A DNA stretch of 64,000 nt from Saussurea involucrata (GCA_033807775.1 CM066322.1:23776501-23840500); one strand, 5' to 3'. Counted from the stretch's first letter, positions 1-14,072 are shown. Made by a program: numbers and translations. Notes: generated by a model not told the origin, from the letters alone.

Positions 1-1959
1 CATTAGAAATGTACTATCATGATGCTCCTATATGCGTTACTCACGCCACGTATAAATTATTTCGCACACTTAGCAAGTTGTAACAAATATGCTACCACGA
101 TTCTCGAAGGAGAAGCCATGTGGCATTAAAACTCCAAAACCACTCCTTTTGATGCAATACGACATAAAGCACATTTTTCAACAAAATTTGCATGAGATGC
201 AATACTGACTCAAACCCATATATTAACGCACGCTATCATTCAAGTATGCACATGACAAAGTGTCACCCATGCACCGCAAAATGTCTTAAAAATGAAACTC
301 CATCATATTCCACAAAACTTCCATAAAACTCAATGAAACTCAACCGCATCCAACCAATTAAATGGTGTCAAAGTTTTCGTTTTCAATAAACAACTCGCAT
401 AAAACAACGCTATGATCAAATCATCCAAATCATAAAACCTCCTTTTTGTTGCAACACAAAATAAAACGACACCCTTTCGTCAAGACTCGCAAAATCCAAA
501 TTCCCATTACGGATCAACACCGAAACAAGGGAAGGTAACTCTTCGTCCAAACCTTAACATATGTGGAGGAGATCCAATGTTAAAGTCGTAAGTCGTGGTT
601 ACTTATCCAAACCATAAACGACATTAAAACATGGATATCACAATATCCGAAAGTAGTAGTTGACGACTACAAAGAATAAAATAAATCTCGACCAGGTTCA
701 CAATTGCCTGTCGTAAAATAATTTCATGCATGTTCCAAAATCATGGTTTAAAATCTTGCGTATGTCAAACTTTTTCCAAGATTTAGCAGTACCGTCCATA
801 CTACGATTCGAAACACAAGGAATAATCGATGCAATTTATTTTAAAAGCAAAATAAATTTCGTGCATGCATTTTGTCGGCACTCAACGTCCAGGTCACATT
901 CCTCCAATTACTCCGATCACACTATTGTCATCCGGATACTCACACATCTTAACGCGAAATTGAAAGTCACATCGACTAACCCCACATTTCTCCTCAAATC
1001 AAGGTCAATTCAATAAGCCTACGGCTCCAATCCAACTATTAATTTCGACCCGAACGGTCCACTTAATGCAATCAACATGCTTACCGCCACTCCAAATGGC
1101 AAATGCTAAAGTCGTCAACCTCTTATAACGACTACTCGCTTAGAAATCCTTCACTACCCCAACGGTCATCACGCTAGAGTAGTCCAAGTATACTCATGTA
1201 ACTAGTAGGTTCACCATAATATTGGCCAGGTGCAATTATGAACGTACCGTACATGATCATCCTTGTTACTCTTGACGTGACTCCTCGTTTCTAGTGACCC
1301 CAACAACTTCCGAATATCCTATCTTAGAGTGCCTAATGGTGCAATCTCGCTCTCATTTACTTAAAACAACGCTAGTTTGAGTCTAGGTATCCAACAGTCA
1401 ACACCTAATTCTCTCAAACTTATGCTCTGATATCAACTTGTAACACCCTCAAATTTGGACGAGCAACTAACTTTAATTTCAATAAAATAACCAAAAGAAG
1501 ACAAAATCATGTCTACAGATCATCCCTGAAAATACCTCGGAATTTAAACATCATAATTCCCACAATAAATAACTTAAAACGGGCGTTACTTAACACAACA
1601 CAAGTTGCTAATCCCAAATGAATGCGGAAGGCTTCACTAATCAAAATCACCTCTCGTACACTCTACTAGAACTCGCCACTTCACAGTGTAGCTAAAGATA
1701 CTCCCAACCTGAACCTGTTGCAGATGCCGACAAATAAAAAGGTTAGGCTAACGCCTAGTGAGTTCAAGAGTTTACATCATGATCAAATAATTTGTTAGAC
1801 AAAAGGTTTCAACGTAAATCATGATTTTCCGAAAAAGGATTTGAGTAAAGTACACCAACACCCATTTTCCAAACGCACGCAAATTCCGTGACGAAAGCAT
1901 CCAATGAAAATCATTTCCCAGCAATAGACTCAAATCCAAAACTCACTCAAGATGTAAAT

Positions 1960-4107
1960 TGTAAGAACCCAATCCAAAAGTACAAGCTAGAAGCTACTTC
2001 TTTAATTCATAATACCATAAATGGCTCAACGTAATCACACTATTTAGATTTACAAGCTGGGTTTGCGGAAATAACCCTCACTACAGCTGAGATCATGACT
2101 ACAAATGAATAGGAAAGCCTTCTAATCCTTCAATATGCAACCTCCGCTTCACGCCTTGCCAAACCTCTAAGCAAGCTTTCAATTACCTGTTTACCTGAAA
2201 AGGTTTTAGTTTGAAAAGCGAGGGTTAGACCATGAGGTCTAGTGAGTTCCCTCCACACCAGGTCACACCATAAAACATCATAATTCATAAAACAGTTATG
2301 AAAAAAGTTTATACAAATCATAACGGCACACTTTAAAAATGAGAAGCACACATTGACACATGCTACTGGCACACGCTATGGTCACACACACCGTGACAGC
2401 GCAATAGTACACACACCGCCCATATATGAAACAAATTCATATATATATATACTTAATATGGGACACACCCCCATTTCTCAACAACGCCAGAGCACGATGT
2501 ATAATTAGTATGGGACCCCCCCCATTTCTCGACAACGCTAAAGCACATTCACACATTTAAATCATACATTATGCTACCCACCTACTCATTGCTTCATAAT
2601 TAAGCAGTTGAAAATCACACATATAAATAGCAACCATGCCACACACTTACTCTTCACTTTGTAATAAAAACAGTTGGAAAGCGCACCGTTAATTAATAAT
2701 CATACCACACATTTACTCTTTGCTTTAAAATAAAAGCAGTTGAAAAGCACATCGTTAATTAATAATCATCTACCACCCTTGTACAAAATTTAGGTTCAGA
2801 AAGACTCACCTACCGTCCTTGCAAGGGATTCTTACTTGCAACCAATTGCCTCTTCTCGCACCTACATTTACACCCACACACAATACCCGATAAGACTCTG
2901 ATTAACGGGATTTACATTTAACTAAGCCCAATCCGGTTTCCTTAAATTTATATATATCGGATCTGCCATCTAAAGCCAACGCCATACCGGGTCTAATATG
3001 GCCCAAATAACTAATAATATCGAAGCCCAATTAACTAATATATCGAAATCCAATAATTAATATCTCGAAATCCAATTAACTAATATGTCTAAATCCAATA
3101 ATTTAATAAACCATACTGATTCTAAAAATGAAATCCAACACCGCCCATTTACTAGATAATTAATTATAGATTCCAAGAAATGCACACCGGCCCATATCAC
3201 AAACAAATGCCACCGACCCAATTAATTAATAGTATTCGGTCCACTAACCAATTCCTAATTCTGATCTAAAATATGAATTCCAAGCCCACCTGCCAAAATA
3301 AATTAAATGTCGGTCCTGTTAATAACTAATACCAAGGCCCAAGTTAAATTAATGGAGTCCAGGTCCACTAACCAAAAATTCCATCTCACGGCCCAAAATA
3401 GGACAATACCGGAACCATAAGATGGGTTCCGGATCTGTTAATTTCCTTTCCGGATCACCACCCAAATCAGGTAAATTCCGGAACTCCAATTTCAAGTTTA
3501 AATTCCGGATCATTTACCAAATGATGATTCCGGATCCTATGTAACTTGTCCAAATTCCGGATCTGATTAAAATTAGGTTCCGGACTGTTCACACTCCGGA
3601 CTTCGATACTGGAACTAAACTTTCGGACTAAATATCCGATGCGATACAGATTAATATCAGGGTCAGTGATTAACCCAATTTAACCGTTTACTAAGTCCCT
3701 TACTTCACAAAATGATGATTATACTCTGTTAATCCTCCCTTAAACACTCTTTTCAGCTATTAAGCAAAAATTCTCACCAATCCACTAAATCTTATGCAGT
3801 AATGGAAAATCAATTGCTACAAATGAAAGTAGAGGTTACCTGAAATTCCTTGGTGAGGAGTTCTTCTTCCACTTGTAGATTTGACTATACTTTCTTTCCA
3901 ATAGCGCCTGAAAAAATTTCTTCCATGCTCTCTCTTTCTCTCTAAGCCGCCACACTCTCACGCACTGATAAATTCCTAGGGTTTTGAGCCTAATTTGGTG
4001 ATTAAATACTTTTCACCCAATTTACAAAACAGACCCCCAACTTTCAGGCTTCACACTTGCACCCCAAAATTAAATATTTGTTTTTAAATCAGAACACGGT
4101 TGTTAGA
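1960..4107 (-). repeat. 3' LTR of the LARD-like element
   Basis: Starts TGTAAGAACC at 1960 and ends GTTAGA at 4107, where the usual terminal CA has mutated to GA. The hairpin motif with a fully paired six-base stem is at 2226-2241. Many TTCCGGA/TCCGGA-type short repeats occur at about 3400-3640 and again in the partner LTR. Confidence 0.85.
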
Positions 4108-7100
4108 TCATCCTCCCCTCAAAAGAATTCCGTCCCCGAAATTCCATCTTTGCACAAACGAGGAAAACTGTTCCTCAGCTTTCTAACCTTGCGATCTATA
4201 ATCGCCAACGGTTCTCTCACAATCCAATTTTTCATCCACACGAGCGTCTTCTAAAAATACAACCATGATTTCCTCGGCCAAGCACTTCCTAAGATTCGAC
4301 ATGGAAATGTCGAACGAATTCCCCGAAGTTACACGGGTAATTTCAGCTTATACGCCACCTCACCTACATGCTCGGTGTTGGCGAACGGCCCGTCATACCT
4401 AGGTCTTAGTTCTCCTTTTCTTTCCAAACACACGTCTTTCCACAACGAAACTCTAAACATCACATTGCTTCCCACACAGAACTCGATCAATCTCTTACTT
4501 CTGTTTACCTACCCTGTGGCGGTCTCGAGCCACGCTTAACTTCTCGCGACAAGTTTGGCCTATCGGTGGTCAACTGCACGACCTCTTGTCTCACCCAAAA
4601 TCATTCTCACCTTAGACTCACGGTTTTAAAATGCATCACACTAAGGGTTTCACACACGATTTCACCTTCTTAACGAACGAATTCTACCGAAGTTAACGCC
4701 ACAACAACATGAATTCCAAAAAGTAACGACGCTCAAATCGCCAACTGATCACAAGATCAACCTTGAATACTACTTTAACCCACAGTTAAGGTTCTCTTCA
4801 ACAGATTACACACAATTCTACAATCACTTCCCAACACAAAATACGTCGAAGGCAGCTAACACTTTTTCACATTAGTTATGCCGACCGCAAACCATTGTTA
4901 ACAATTAATTCACACGCTTTACCAGAACGTCGCTCCCATACTACTACCAAGTCCAATCCAATGGTCCTTCACCCCAAACACTACATTCAACTACTTTCTT
5001 CTACTACTTTCTCAAACATAAGACACGTTCCAAAGAACGGCTCACTAGAAAGTGCACACTCTTGACCAATCACACAAGTCCTCTTTCTCATACTCCACTA
5101 GAAATTTATGCACTCGACAGTGACGTTCTGCAAACATTGCTTCCCACTTTTCGAGCCACTTGCCACACTTTCTACTTCCCGTTTACCCACTTATTCCAAT
5201 CCACCGCCCCAATACCTCGGGCTAGTATGGAACATTTCTTATCCAACATTGACCACACTATTCACGCAATTTCAACGGTTACTATGTCTAATCAACAGTT
5301 TCCCCCACTTCTCACACGAGAAATTCGACCAAGTCAATCCGAAATACACTCAATGCTTGAAGCGACCACACGTTTCTCATTTCTCAAACGATAATAACCC
5401 ACTCCTTTGCATTTCCTTTACATAAAAGGACTAGCTCAACATTCCCAAGGATTTCGTATCTACTACGAAACATCATAGACTCGCTAATCCAAGAGAACAC
5501 ACTTACCTTCTTAGCTAGCCACCATTGCCCCCATTTTTATTCTCGGATAACAATACCACACGCCACTTAGGCATCCATACCTCTCCACACATAATTTTGT
5601 CACATCTGAACAACTTATAAGCAAAGCCCGAGCAAAAGTCCCCACTTATGCTCATCCCATAACAACACTAGTCCAACACTTAACCTTACAGCAACTCATT
5701 ACCACCATGCCCCACATGCTTACTAAATATAAGTTACCGCCATCTTATCCACACAACTCCACACACTAGAGGCTCAAACCTCACGACCACTGCAATCGCA
5801 CTAAGCCGTGCTTTCTCCACGCCAAACACCACTTATATCTGAAAGATTTGTGAAAACATTAAACAATAACTAGTTTTGCAAATCAACATTCTCACACATA
5901 AAACTGGAATTCCTGCCTGGTCACCACACACCTGCGACCTGATCTAGGACTCACACCTGCCCTTGGGAACAGACCAAGTTCGCTCGAACCATCCACATGG
6001 GACACCCTCCATGTATACCACACTATCAACTTGAGATTTACGCATAGATAGACCATAGGCAAGCACACAATAATAAGTACGCATGTTCGAATAACAAACA
6101 GGTACCATCAAGTTTTGATCAGAAACTCACAATTTTGCCTTTCTCCAATCCAGATGAACCACGAATTATGACCGTCTACTTCACTCGATCGAACCTTCAA
6201 TCTCACCCGACTCTTCGAATCCACTTGAGACACTCTCACGTAATTCAAACGATAAGACGCTCCCTTGCAAACCAACATAATCCACGTGTCCCACATGTGT
6301 TGTGCTAAATACTTCATTCGTAACCGACTTATCAACCACATAGGAAGAATCACCTATCCAACTATCAATTTTTCCACTTTCAGGATACTCACAAAAGCCG
6401 TCCACCCTCTTGACAGATACACACCTAACCCACTGACCTCTTATCTCCGCGTACACACCCAACAAAATAATCACACCAGGGCTAACTTTTCAGTTTCAAA
6501 TCTCCCGACAACGACTCACACCCGTCGTTGACTTCAACATCAATGCTTGACAATTAACCTAACTGCAAGATCACCTCAACTCCGGCTCCACGCCGATACC
6601 GTTTCATCCACATACCACACGCTACTTTTCAAAGTAACTTGCCTACTTCGAAATCACCCGGGACACACACCCCGTCGACAGCCACACATCAACTTACCAA
6701 ACAAGAGCAAAGACTACCATCACGCAAGCCTTTCTACAATCAAAGACTGAGACTACTGTTAGACGACCGCCCTCACTAAACTGTAACACCAAGGTCACGA
6801 ATTGGCCATCGACGTCTCATCCACATTTTACACCCTCGAAACTTTGCACATTCTTAAGCGCGATATCTCTTACCACCTAGCGAGTTCATAGCCTTCATGC
6901 ATGACAACACAACGATTTAAATCGTTTTACACACTCGACATATCCCACAAAACAAGGTTTGATATGCCTGACACGACACCTCCATAAAGAACAACCACAC
7001 ACACACACACTGATCTCAAGGATCGCTCATACGCGACCTAGTCATCGTTTGAAAACGCATTCACTGAAACTCCCTCTGTGCAAAATTTTAAAATACAGCA

Positions 7101-8312
7101 ACATCGCTCACACTAGAATAGTCAACCGACTCTCATACTTGCTGCTATGTCCACAACGTGTTCACATCGTTTCACCCATAAAACCATATGATTAAATATT
7201 GTTATGATTTCTTTACAACAAAATTTAACTCACTCGTAAAAGAAGTGAAGTAACTCACTATTTCTCCAAGTTCGAAATTTATTACACCACGTAAACAAAT
7301 TTATCTTTTCCTTCAAACTCACACGTGCACACGCTAACTCATTTTCAAAATTAGAGATTTACAAGGCACCCACACACTCACACATTCTGACACGAAGGAC
7401 TTATGTAACTTGTTTGAAAACACAATGCATGACTCAATTTACATTGAAGGCTATTCGCTCGAGCAAAGTCAACCGTTTGCAGTTACAGCAATTCAACGCC
7501 GACACCCTACTCCCAACCAAACCATCAGGTTCCTTACATTTGAAACAATCATCGGTATCGGTACTTCCCACACACTTGGATGCTTCCACCTCACAGTTAC
7601 CACCTGTCTACTACTGCGCAAAATATACGGCTTCACCTCGACCCCAAATAGATTTACCAACACTAGTGTTGTCAATCCATTCATCTATCATTTCTCCACC
7701 ACTCTTGTCACTCTTCCACTTACTAGAGTGTAAGAAAGCACATCTCCACTATCCGATCCTTGAGTTGAAACTCTCAAGGTCTCCATCCACCTACATCGGG
7801 AACTCCCAGAATACAGACTCATCAGAGATTAGGAGCTCACCTCCAATCAATTATTTTCCTCAAGAACCCTAAAGATTATACTCTACACGGACACTCACAC
7901 CACATTCACACAATACCCCTTCTAGATAGCGTCATCACTCACACCAAGAATAATATGCACAACGCACTAAACCGTTGTCATCATGACAAGGTTAAGACTT
8001 TACACTACCGAAGCTCTGCACACACTAATCACCACACTCTACACACTACTATTATTCTCCACACTCAATCCACCACACTCCACTCACCACCAATATCAGA
8101 ACAACGGTAATCAAGCACACCCATGCACCTGTAAATTCATAATGACATTGGCCAGATGTTATTTGAATTTACCCTACATGAGAGCCCTCACTACCTCGTC
8201 CTAAATTCTCAGTGATTAAGGTCTTCCTTAAAGGCTTCCTATAACTCAGTTGTGTCCTCCTACTCCACAGTTTAAGTTTAGGCTTATCCGGTCACCTAAA
8301 TCCCTTAAACTA
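4108..8312 (-). pseudogene. Degenerate gypsy interior; pol 3' end still traceable
   Basis: A G-rich polypurine tract (minus strand, about 4108-4125) is followed, reading rightwards, by sequence at about 4130-4520. That sequence matches base for base in many places the tail and integrase C-terminal coding segment of the minus-strand pol at 57200-57660. Beyond that the match fades into sequence rich in CAC/ACA on the plus strand with no long reading frame. Near the primer site (8130-8312) the leader is again recognisable. Frames such as 5062-5394 and 7414-7872 show no domain and are not proposed as genes. Confidence 0.55.
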
Positions 8313-8326
8313 GCGCTCTGATACCA
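8313..8326 (-). other. Primer-binding site (initiator Met-tRNA type)
   Basis: On the minus strand TGGTATCAGAGCGC lies two bases past the 5' LTR end. It is complementary to the 3' end of plant initiator methionine tRNA and sets the element's orientation. Confidence 0.8.
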
Positions 8327-8328
8327 TT

Positions 8329-10454
8329 TGTAACAACCCAATCCAAAAGTACAAGCTAGAAGCTACTTCTTTAATTCATAATACCATAAATGGCTCAACG
8401 TAATCATACTATTTAGATTTACAAGCTGGGTTTGCGGAAATAACCCTCACTACAGCTGAGATCATGACTACAGATGAATATGAAAGCCTTCTAATCCTTC
8501 TATATGCAACCTCCGCCTCACGCCTTGCCAAACTTCTAAGCAAGCTTTCAATTACCGTTTACCTGAAAAGGTTTTAGTTTGAAAAGCGAGGGTTAGACTA
8601 TGAGGTCTAGTGAGTTCCCTCCACACCAGGTCACACCATAAAACATCATAATTCATAAAACAGTTATGAAAAAAGTTTATACAAATCATAACGGCACACT
8701 TTAAAAATGAGAAGCACACATTGACACATGCTACTGGCACACGCTATGGTTACACACACCGTGACAGCGCAATAGTACACACACCGCCCATATATGAAAC
8801 AAATTCATATATATATATATATATATACTTAATATGGGACACACCCCCATTTCTCAACAACGCCAGAGCACGATGTATAATTAGTATGGGACACCCCCCC
8901 CATTTCTCGACAACGCTAAAGCACATTCACACATTTAAATCATACATTATGCTACCCACCTACTCATTGCTTCATAATTAAGCAGTTGAAAATCACACAT
9001 ATAAATAGCAACCATGCCACACACTTACTCTTCACTTTGTAATAAAAACAGTTGGAAAGCACACCGTTAATTAATAATCATACCACACATTTACTCTTTG
9101 CTTTAAAATAAAAGCAGTTGAAAAACACATCGTTAATTAATAATCATCAACCACCCTTGTACAAAATTTAGGTTCAGAAAGACTCACATGCCGTCCTTGC
9201 TAGGGATTCTTACTCGCAACCAATTGCCTCTTCTCGCACCTACATTTACACCCACACATAATACCCGATAAGACTCTGATTAACGGGATTTACATTTAAC
9301 TAAGCCCCCAATCCGGTTTCCTTAAATTTATATATATCGGATCTGCCATCTAAAGCCAACGCCATACCGGGTCTAATATGGCCCAAATAACTAATAATAT
9401 CGAAGCCCAATTAACTAATATATCGAAATCCAATAATTAATATCTCGAAATCCAATTAACTAATATGTCTAAATCCAATAATTTAATAAATCATACTGAT
9501 TCTAAAAATGAAATCCAACACCGCCCATTTACTAGAAAATTAATTATAGATTCCAAGAAATGCACACCGGCCCATATCACAAACAAATGCCACCGACCCA
9601 ATTAATTAATAGTATCCGGTCCACTAACCAATTCCTAATTCTGATCTAAAATATGAATTAAAAGCCCACCGACCAAAATAAATTAAATGTCGGTCCTGTT
9701 AATAACTAATACCAAGGCCCAAGTTAAATTAATGGAGTCCAGGTCCACTAACCAAAAATTCCATCTCACGACCCAAAATAGGACAATACCGGAACCATAA
9801 GATGGGTTCCGGATCTGTTAATTTCCTTTCCGGATCACCGCCCAAATCAGGTAAATTCCGGAACTCTAATTTCAAGTTTAAATTCCGGATCATTTACCAA
9901 ATGATGATTCCGGATCCTATGTAACTTGTCCAAATTCCGGATCTGATTAAAATTAGGTTCCGGACTGTTCACACTCCGGACTTCGATACTGGAACTAAAC
10001 TTCCGGACTAAATATCCGATGGGATACAGATTAATATCAGGGTCAGTGATTAACCCAATTTAACCGTTTACTAAGTCCCTTACTTCACAAAATGATGATT
10101 CTACTCTGTTAATCCTCCCTTAAACACTCTTTTCAGCTATTAAGCAAAAATTCTCACCAATCCACTAAATCTTATGCAGTAATGGAAAATCAATTGCTAC
10201 AAAAGAAAGTAGAGGTTACCTGAAATTCCTTGGTGAGGAGTTCTTCTTCCACTTGTAGATTTGACTATACTTTCTTTCCAATAGCGCCTGAACAAATTTC
10301 TTCCCTGCTCTCTCTTTCTCTCTAAGCCGCCACACTCTCACGCACCGATTAAAAACTTTTCACCCAATTTACAAAACATACCCCCAACTTTCAGGCTTCA
10401 CACTTTCACCCCAAAACTAAATATTAGTTTTTAAATCAGAACACAATTGTTACA
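8329..10454 (-). repeat. 5' LTR of the LARD-like element
   Basis: Starts TGTAACAACC at 8329 and ends GTTACA at 10454. Compared with its partner it lacks about 40 bp near 10345 and has a longer AT dinucleotide run (about 8808-8827). The hairpin motif lies at 8594-8609, with one stem pair lost. Reading frames inside it (for example 8552-8740) recur in the other LTR only because the LTRs are copies. Confidence 0.85.
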
Positions 10455-10726
10455 TAAATAGTTATTAAAACCTCAATATAACATTAATGCAAATAAAACT
10501 CCAATATTCAAAAACGTCCAACCAAGGATGAGGCATAAAACGCCACTCATAATTCATGGGAAGAAACATCCCCACGCGTATAAAACAATGCCGACACATG
10601 GGTAAACAAAATACCCAAAACAACACCCTTCGGTGATGGGGGAGACCCGATTCCATCGAATGTGGTGTAATACAAGTTAAACCACAATTAATAAATACAA
10701 GTAAGCTTCTTGGATGGGGCACACAT

Positions 10727-10964
10727 GACATCAACCAAACTAGGTTTTTAGTCAATCTTAGACATCAACCATACTAGGTCTTTAGTCCATCTTAGACATC
10801 AACCATACTAGGTCTTTAGTCCCTCTTAGACATCAACCATACTAGGTCTGTAGTTCCTCTTAGACATCAACCATACTAGGTCTTTAGTCCATCTTAGACA
10901 TCAACCATACTAGGTCTTTAGTCCCTCTTAGACATCAACCATGCTAGGTCTTTAGTCCAAACCA
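10727..10964. repeat. Tandem array, 34-bp unit, seven copies
   Basis: Units begin GACATCAACCATACTAGG and repeat every 34 bp from 10727 (next at 10761), with one to four differences per copy. The array lies inside the older LTR, on the 5' side (in element sense) of the LTR hairpin motif. There are no spacers of unique sequence, so it is not a CRISPR array. Confidence 0.9.
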
Positions 10965-12948
10965 CCAAGTTCAATCCTGCTGGATCTTTACCTTGGAAAC
11001 TCACCATCCAAAACAAGCTTACTCGGCTTAAACATTTATACATGACCTCAAAAGAACAACCAATGAATTTAAATCATGTAATTCTCAAATACAATGCAAT
11101 TCATGCAAATCAAACCCCAAGCCCACGTCAAGCTTATCAAAACCGGGCGAATGCCCTCAAGACTCAACCGAGTCCAAAACCGAGCCATCTGCTCAAAAGA
11201 TCTAATGTTCGTTAATCAAATCAACTCATGCAAATGAAGTGCATTTAACCCACATCGTGCAAACACATGCTCCGAGGCATGAAAATCTCACTACCCCTTC
11301 ATTGCCACTTTCCCAATGACGTCAAATCATATAGGCATCTATATGTATGTGTGTATACGTATACGCAAATCTTTTATAACTCAACAATGCATATAACCCA
11401 TTATAGTTCGTTAGTCCCAAAGGTGCTAAGAACACAAAGTCATCAAACGGTCTTCACATATAGGACAAAACACTCAAGGATGCACATACTCAAATAAAAC
11501 GCAATTTAGGCACATAACACATCTACGGCTCCACCTCGAGCTACTAAAACCGACAAACACTCAAAAGACTCATTTGAGTATAAATCAAGCCCTTAAAGGC
11601 AAAATAACCATTTAGCTAAATACGTGTTGTCCACACGTTTCGTAAACCAAAACACATCGTTACTCAAAATCTTTGCCTTTTAAATTCTCAATTGGCCTTC
11701 GGCCCAAAATAAAAGGTTTACCACTCTCAAAATATTCATACGGTCAAGATTGACCAAATCCCCAACTCACACGTTCACATTTTCAAAATGTAACCCGTCA
11801 TAGTTATTGCATAATCACAACAAACACTAAAAGTGTATTTTGACCAAATAACCTTCACTTATGCAATAAATTAACAAAACCATTTTCACTTGTGATTTAT
11901 TTATCAACCTCTCAAAATCCCCAAATGTGGGTGTTTCACAAGATTTGCAAAGTTCAACACTTTGATTAATCAAAACCCACTAAATAAATCAACAAGAGAT
12001 AATTTCATATAAAGCACACAAATACTTTGAAATAAACATTTTGGCGTGTACAACATTTTCACAAATCAACTTGAACTCACCTTGCTAGATTAGGCTAAAT
12101 CTAGATTTTCCCAAACGTAAGCTCCTTTGAAGAAACACAAATCTTCAAGCTCAAATCTTCCAAAAACCTAGATCCATAAGTTTCCAACCATAAATAATCA
12201 TCCTCAAACACTTACATACGTTTCCCCCAACATAAAAAATCCAAAATCACCAAAATACCAAAACCCTAACTCTTTAAATGGAGAAAAGTGAGAAGCTTAC
12301 CTCAACCACCACCAAATACTCCTGGATCATCCAATACACTTCAAAACTCTTTCTAGATCTTTGAAGACCTCTAAAAAACGAAACCATGACAACTTGAATC
12401 ACTCAAATCGGAGTTGGGATGCAAAAGTTATGAGGGTTTGAAGAATGAGGCTGAAAATTCGCGACTTATGCGGACTCCAGAGAGTTACGCGGCTTGGGCC
12501 GCGGCCCAAGGTCGCGCACCAGGCCGCGCGGCCTCCTTTTGGGTTAGATACTGTTTCGGCCGTAACTTCTTCGTATAGCTCCGTTTTCGCTCCGGAAAGA
12601 ACCGTTGAACTCGTAGTCGAATTCCGCATCCAACAAGACCATAAAATCTAGGATTTAATCCCAAATCCTATTTTTCACATTTACCTTAAAAGATCGATTT
12701 TACACTGATTCGAAATTATACTTATCCGAAAATTACGGGTGTTACAAATCATATTTTAAATAATTAAGTCTCCGAATTATGCTTTTGAATGGAAATACAC
12801 TAAACTTTATTATCTTGAATGATAAATTACCTAAACTAATTTTTCCAATAAAATAAAACATCAAACTTTTAAAAGTTAGTTACTTACATCATTTTAACCT
12901 CAAAAAGTTGTCTCTAACCGGCTAGGAAGTGTTTAACGTAAAAGGAAA

Positions 12949-13305
12949 CCTAAATAAGTTTTACCATTCTCAAACCTACGTCATTCAAACCCACACAATG
13001 ACACAAACACAAGTATTACTCCCTCTCGCCACTCCTCGTCGCCCCATCATTTTTTGTTCTCCATGTTGCCTATCACGTTGCCCTTAGAATCGATCTTCCT
13101 CTTTTCTATCTATTGATTCTTCTTTGTTTGATATATAACAACAAGGAGATTGTTGACAGATGAAACAACTTGATAGGCGACTTGGAGAACGAACAATGAT
13201 GGGGCGACAAAGAGTGGCGGGAGGGAGCAAAATCGTTGTTTGCGAGAGTTTTGAATGGCATAAGGTTTGGAAAAATAAAACCGATTTAAGTTTTGTAGGA
13301 TGATT
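12949..13305. repeat. Foldback inverted repeat
   Basis: Two arms of about 130-145 bp (about 12949-13085 and 13160-13305) are inverted copies at roughly 80-85 percent. For example CGCCCCATCATT at about 13050 pairs with AATGATGGGGCG at about 13196. No coding capacity is seen. It is likely a foldback MITE; the exact ends and target duplication could not be fixed. 12747-12948 holds nothing recognisable. Confidence 0.6.
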
Positions 13306-13326
13306 TATTTATTAGCAAAATATTTA

Positions 13327-13677
13327 GGGGGCGTTTGGTTCATTTAAGAATTGAGAATAGAAATAAGCATTGCATTGATGCTGTTTGGTTTATCAATAAA
13401 AATTGTTTTATATAATATTTTTAATACAATTATATATCGTCCAACATGAAAATAAAATAACATGTTTCATTCAACATCAAGAGATGAATGAACATATGAG
13501 AAAAGATGTCTGAACGAGAGTAAGATTTTCATTCCCCCCAATTTGATCATGAATGAAAATTAATAGGTTTAAGGTAATGAACCCATTATATTATATTATA
13601 TTATTTCAAATCAAAGAACATTTTCCATTATCATTCTCATTCCTTACCGTTCAGTACCCCACCCGACCAAACAACCC
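13327..13677. mobile_element. Tourist-like MITE (PIF/Harbinger type)
   Basis: The left end GGGGGCGTTTGGTTC and the right end GACCAAACAACCC are imperfect inverted repeats. TTA precedes the left end (13324-13326) and follows the right end (13678-13680), the usual three-base target duplication of PIF/Harbinger elements. Length is 351 bp with no coding capacity. Confidence 0.7.
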
Positions 13678-13680
13678 TTA

Positions 13681-14072
13681 CGCTGTGTTCTCGAAACTTA
13701 TTTTAGGAAGGAAAGGAAAGGAAACGGGTGGAAAGTAAAAAAAACTCGTGTTCTCGAAACTTTTTTAGGAGAGAAAGAAAATGAAACAAAAGAAAAATAA
13801 TGATAAATTTTCTTCCAAAACTTTTCTCCCAAATGTGGGAGGAAAGGTAAGAAAAAGAAAGAAAAAAAATTAAAAGCATTTAAAAAATTTACTGAAATTA
13901 TTAAAATTACAAAACTACATGATATTACTTTAAGTGTATATTAATAAAAATGTCATCTTTCATTTCCTTTCTATAATGTGCAAGAACACAAAAAAATATT
14001 TCATTTTCTTCCTTTTCTTTCCCTTTCTTTTCCATAAAGATTTCCCTTTCTTTTGTTTTCTCTCCTAACCAA
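13681..14072. other. Purine- and pyrimidine-rich intergenic stretch
   Basis: GAAA/GGAAA-rich sequence at 13690-13860 is followed by TTTC-rich sequence at 13990-14060. The two halves are loosely complementary, so this may be a decayed MITE, but no clear ends were found. Confidence 0.4.

Larger units (their letters stand above)
1960..10454 (-). mobile_element. Non-coding LTR retrotransposon (LARD-like) with intact ends
   Basis: Two direct repeats of about 2.1 kb flank a 4.2-kb interior. The target duplication TAAAT at 1955-1959 and 10455-10459 is exact. On the minus strand the order is 5' LTR (8329-10454), primer site, interior, polypurine tract (about 4108-4125) and 3' LTR (1960-4107). The LTRs differ at roughly 2 in 100 positions by eye plus small indels, so the insertion is fairly recent. 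Even so, the interior has no usable reading frame, which suggests it was already non-coding when it moved and depended on proteins from a coding relative. The leader is clearly related to that of the Tekay-type element at 45008-53281. Confidence 0.85.
1..12746 (-). mobile_element. Older Tekay-like Ty3/gypsy element, partial, carrying a nested element
   Basis: Read on the minus strand, a primer-binding site complementary to initiator methionine tRNA (ATATCAGAGC, within 1421-1434) follows directly after an LTR whose sense 3' end is at 1439. The stretch 1-1438 is therefore the element's leader and start of its internal region; the rest and the other LTR lie left of the window. No gag reading frame survives in 1-1438. 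The leader resembles that of the coding element at 45-53 kb, including a TGGCCAAT block at about 1215-1225. The element was later split at 1959/10455 by another LTR element. The assignment to a Tekay-like lineage rests on the shared leader and LTR motifs, not on coding sequence. Confidence 0.7.
1439..12746 (-). repeat. 5' LTR of the older element, split into 1439-1959 and 10460-12746
   Basis: The LTR begins TGTAACACCC at 1439 and ends in GTTACA at 12746, net length about 2.8 kb, interrupted by the insertion at 1960-10454. Its two halves line up in order with the partial LTR at 28272-29818, which confirms the split. It holds a hairpin motif at 1744-1757, seven tandem 34-bp units at 10727-10964, and a GC-rich block at about 12470-12535. 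Short reading frames such as 11267-11497 are not supported as genes. Confidence 0.75.

Noticed and set aside
7414..7872. 152-residue plus-strand frame
   Set aside because: It lies antisense in the degenerate gypsy interior, has no domain, and reflects low stop density in C-rich sequence.
10727..10964. Regular repeats that might suggest a CRISPR array
   Set aside because: Units are contiguous with no unique spacers, and the DNA is plant nuclear; it is an LTR-internal tandem array.
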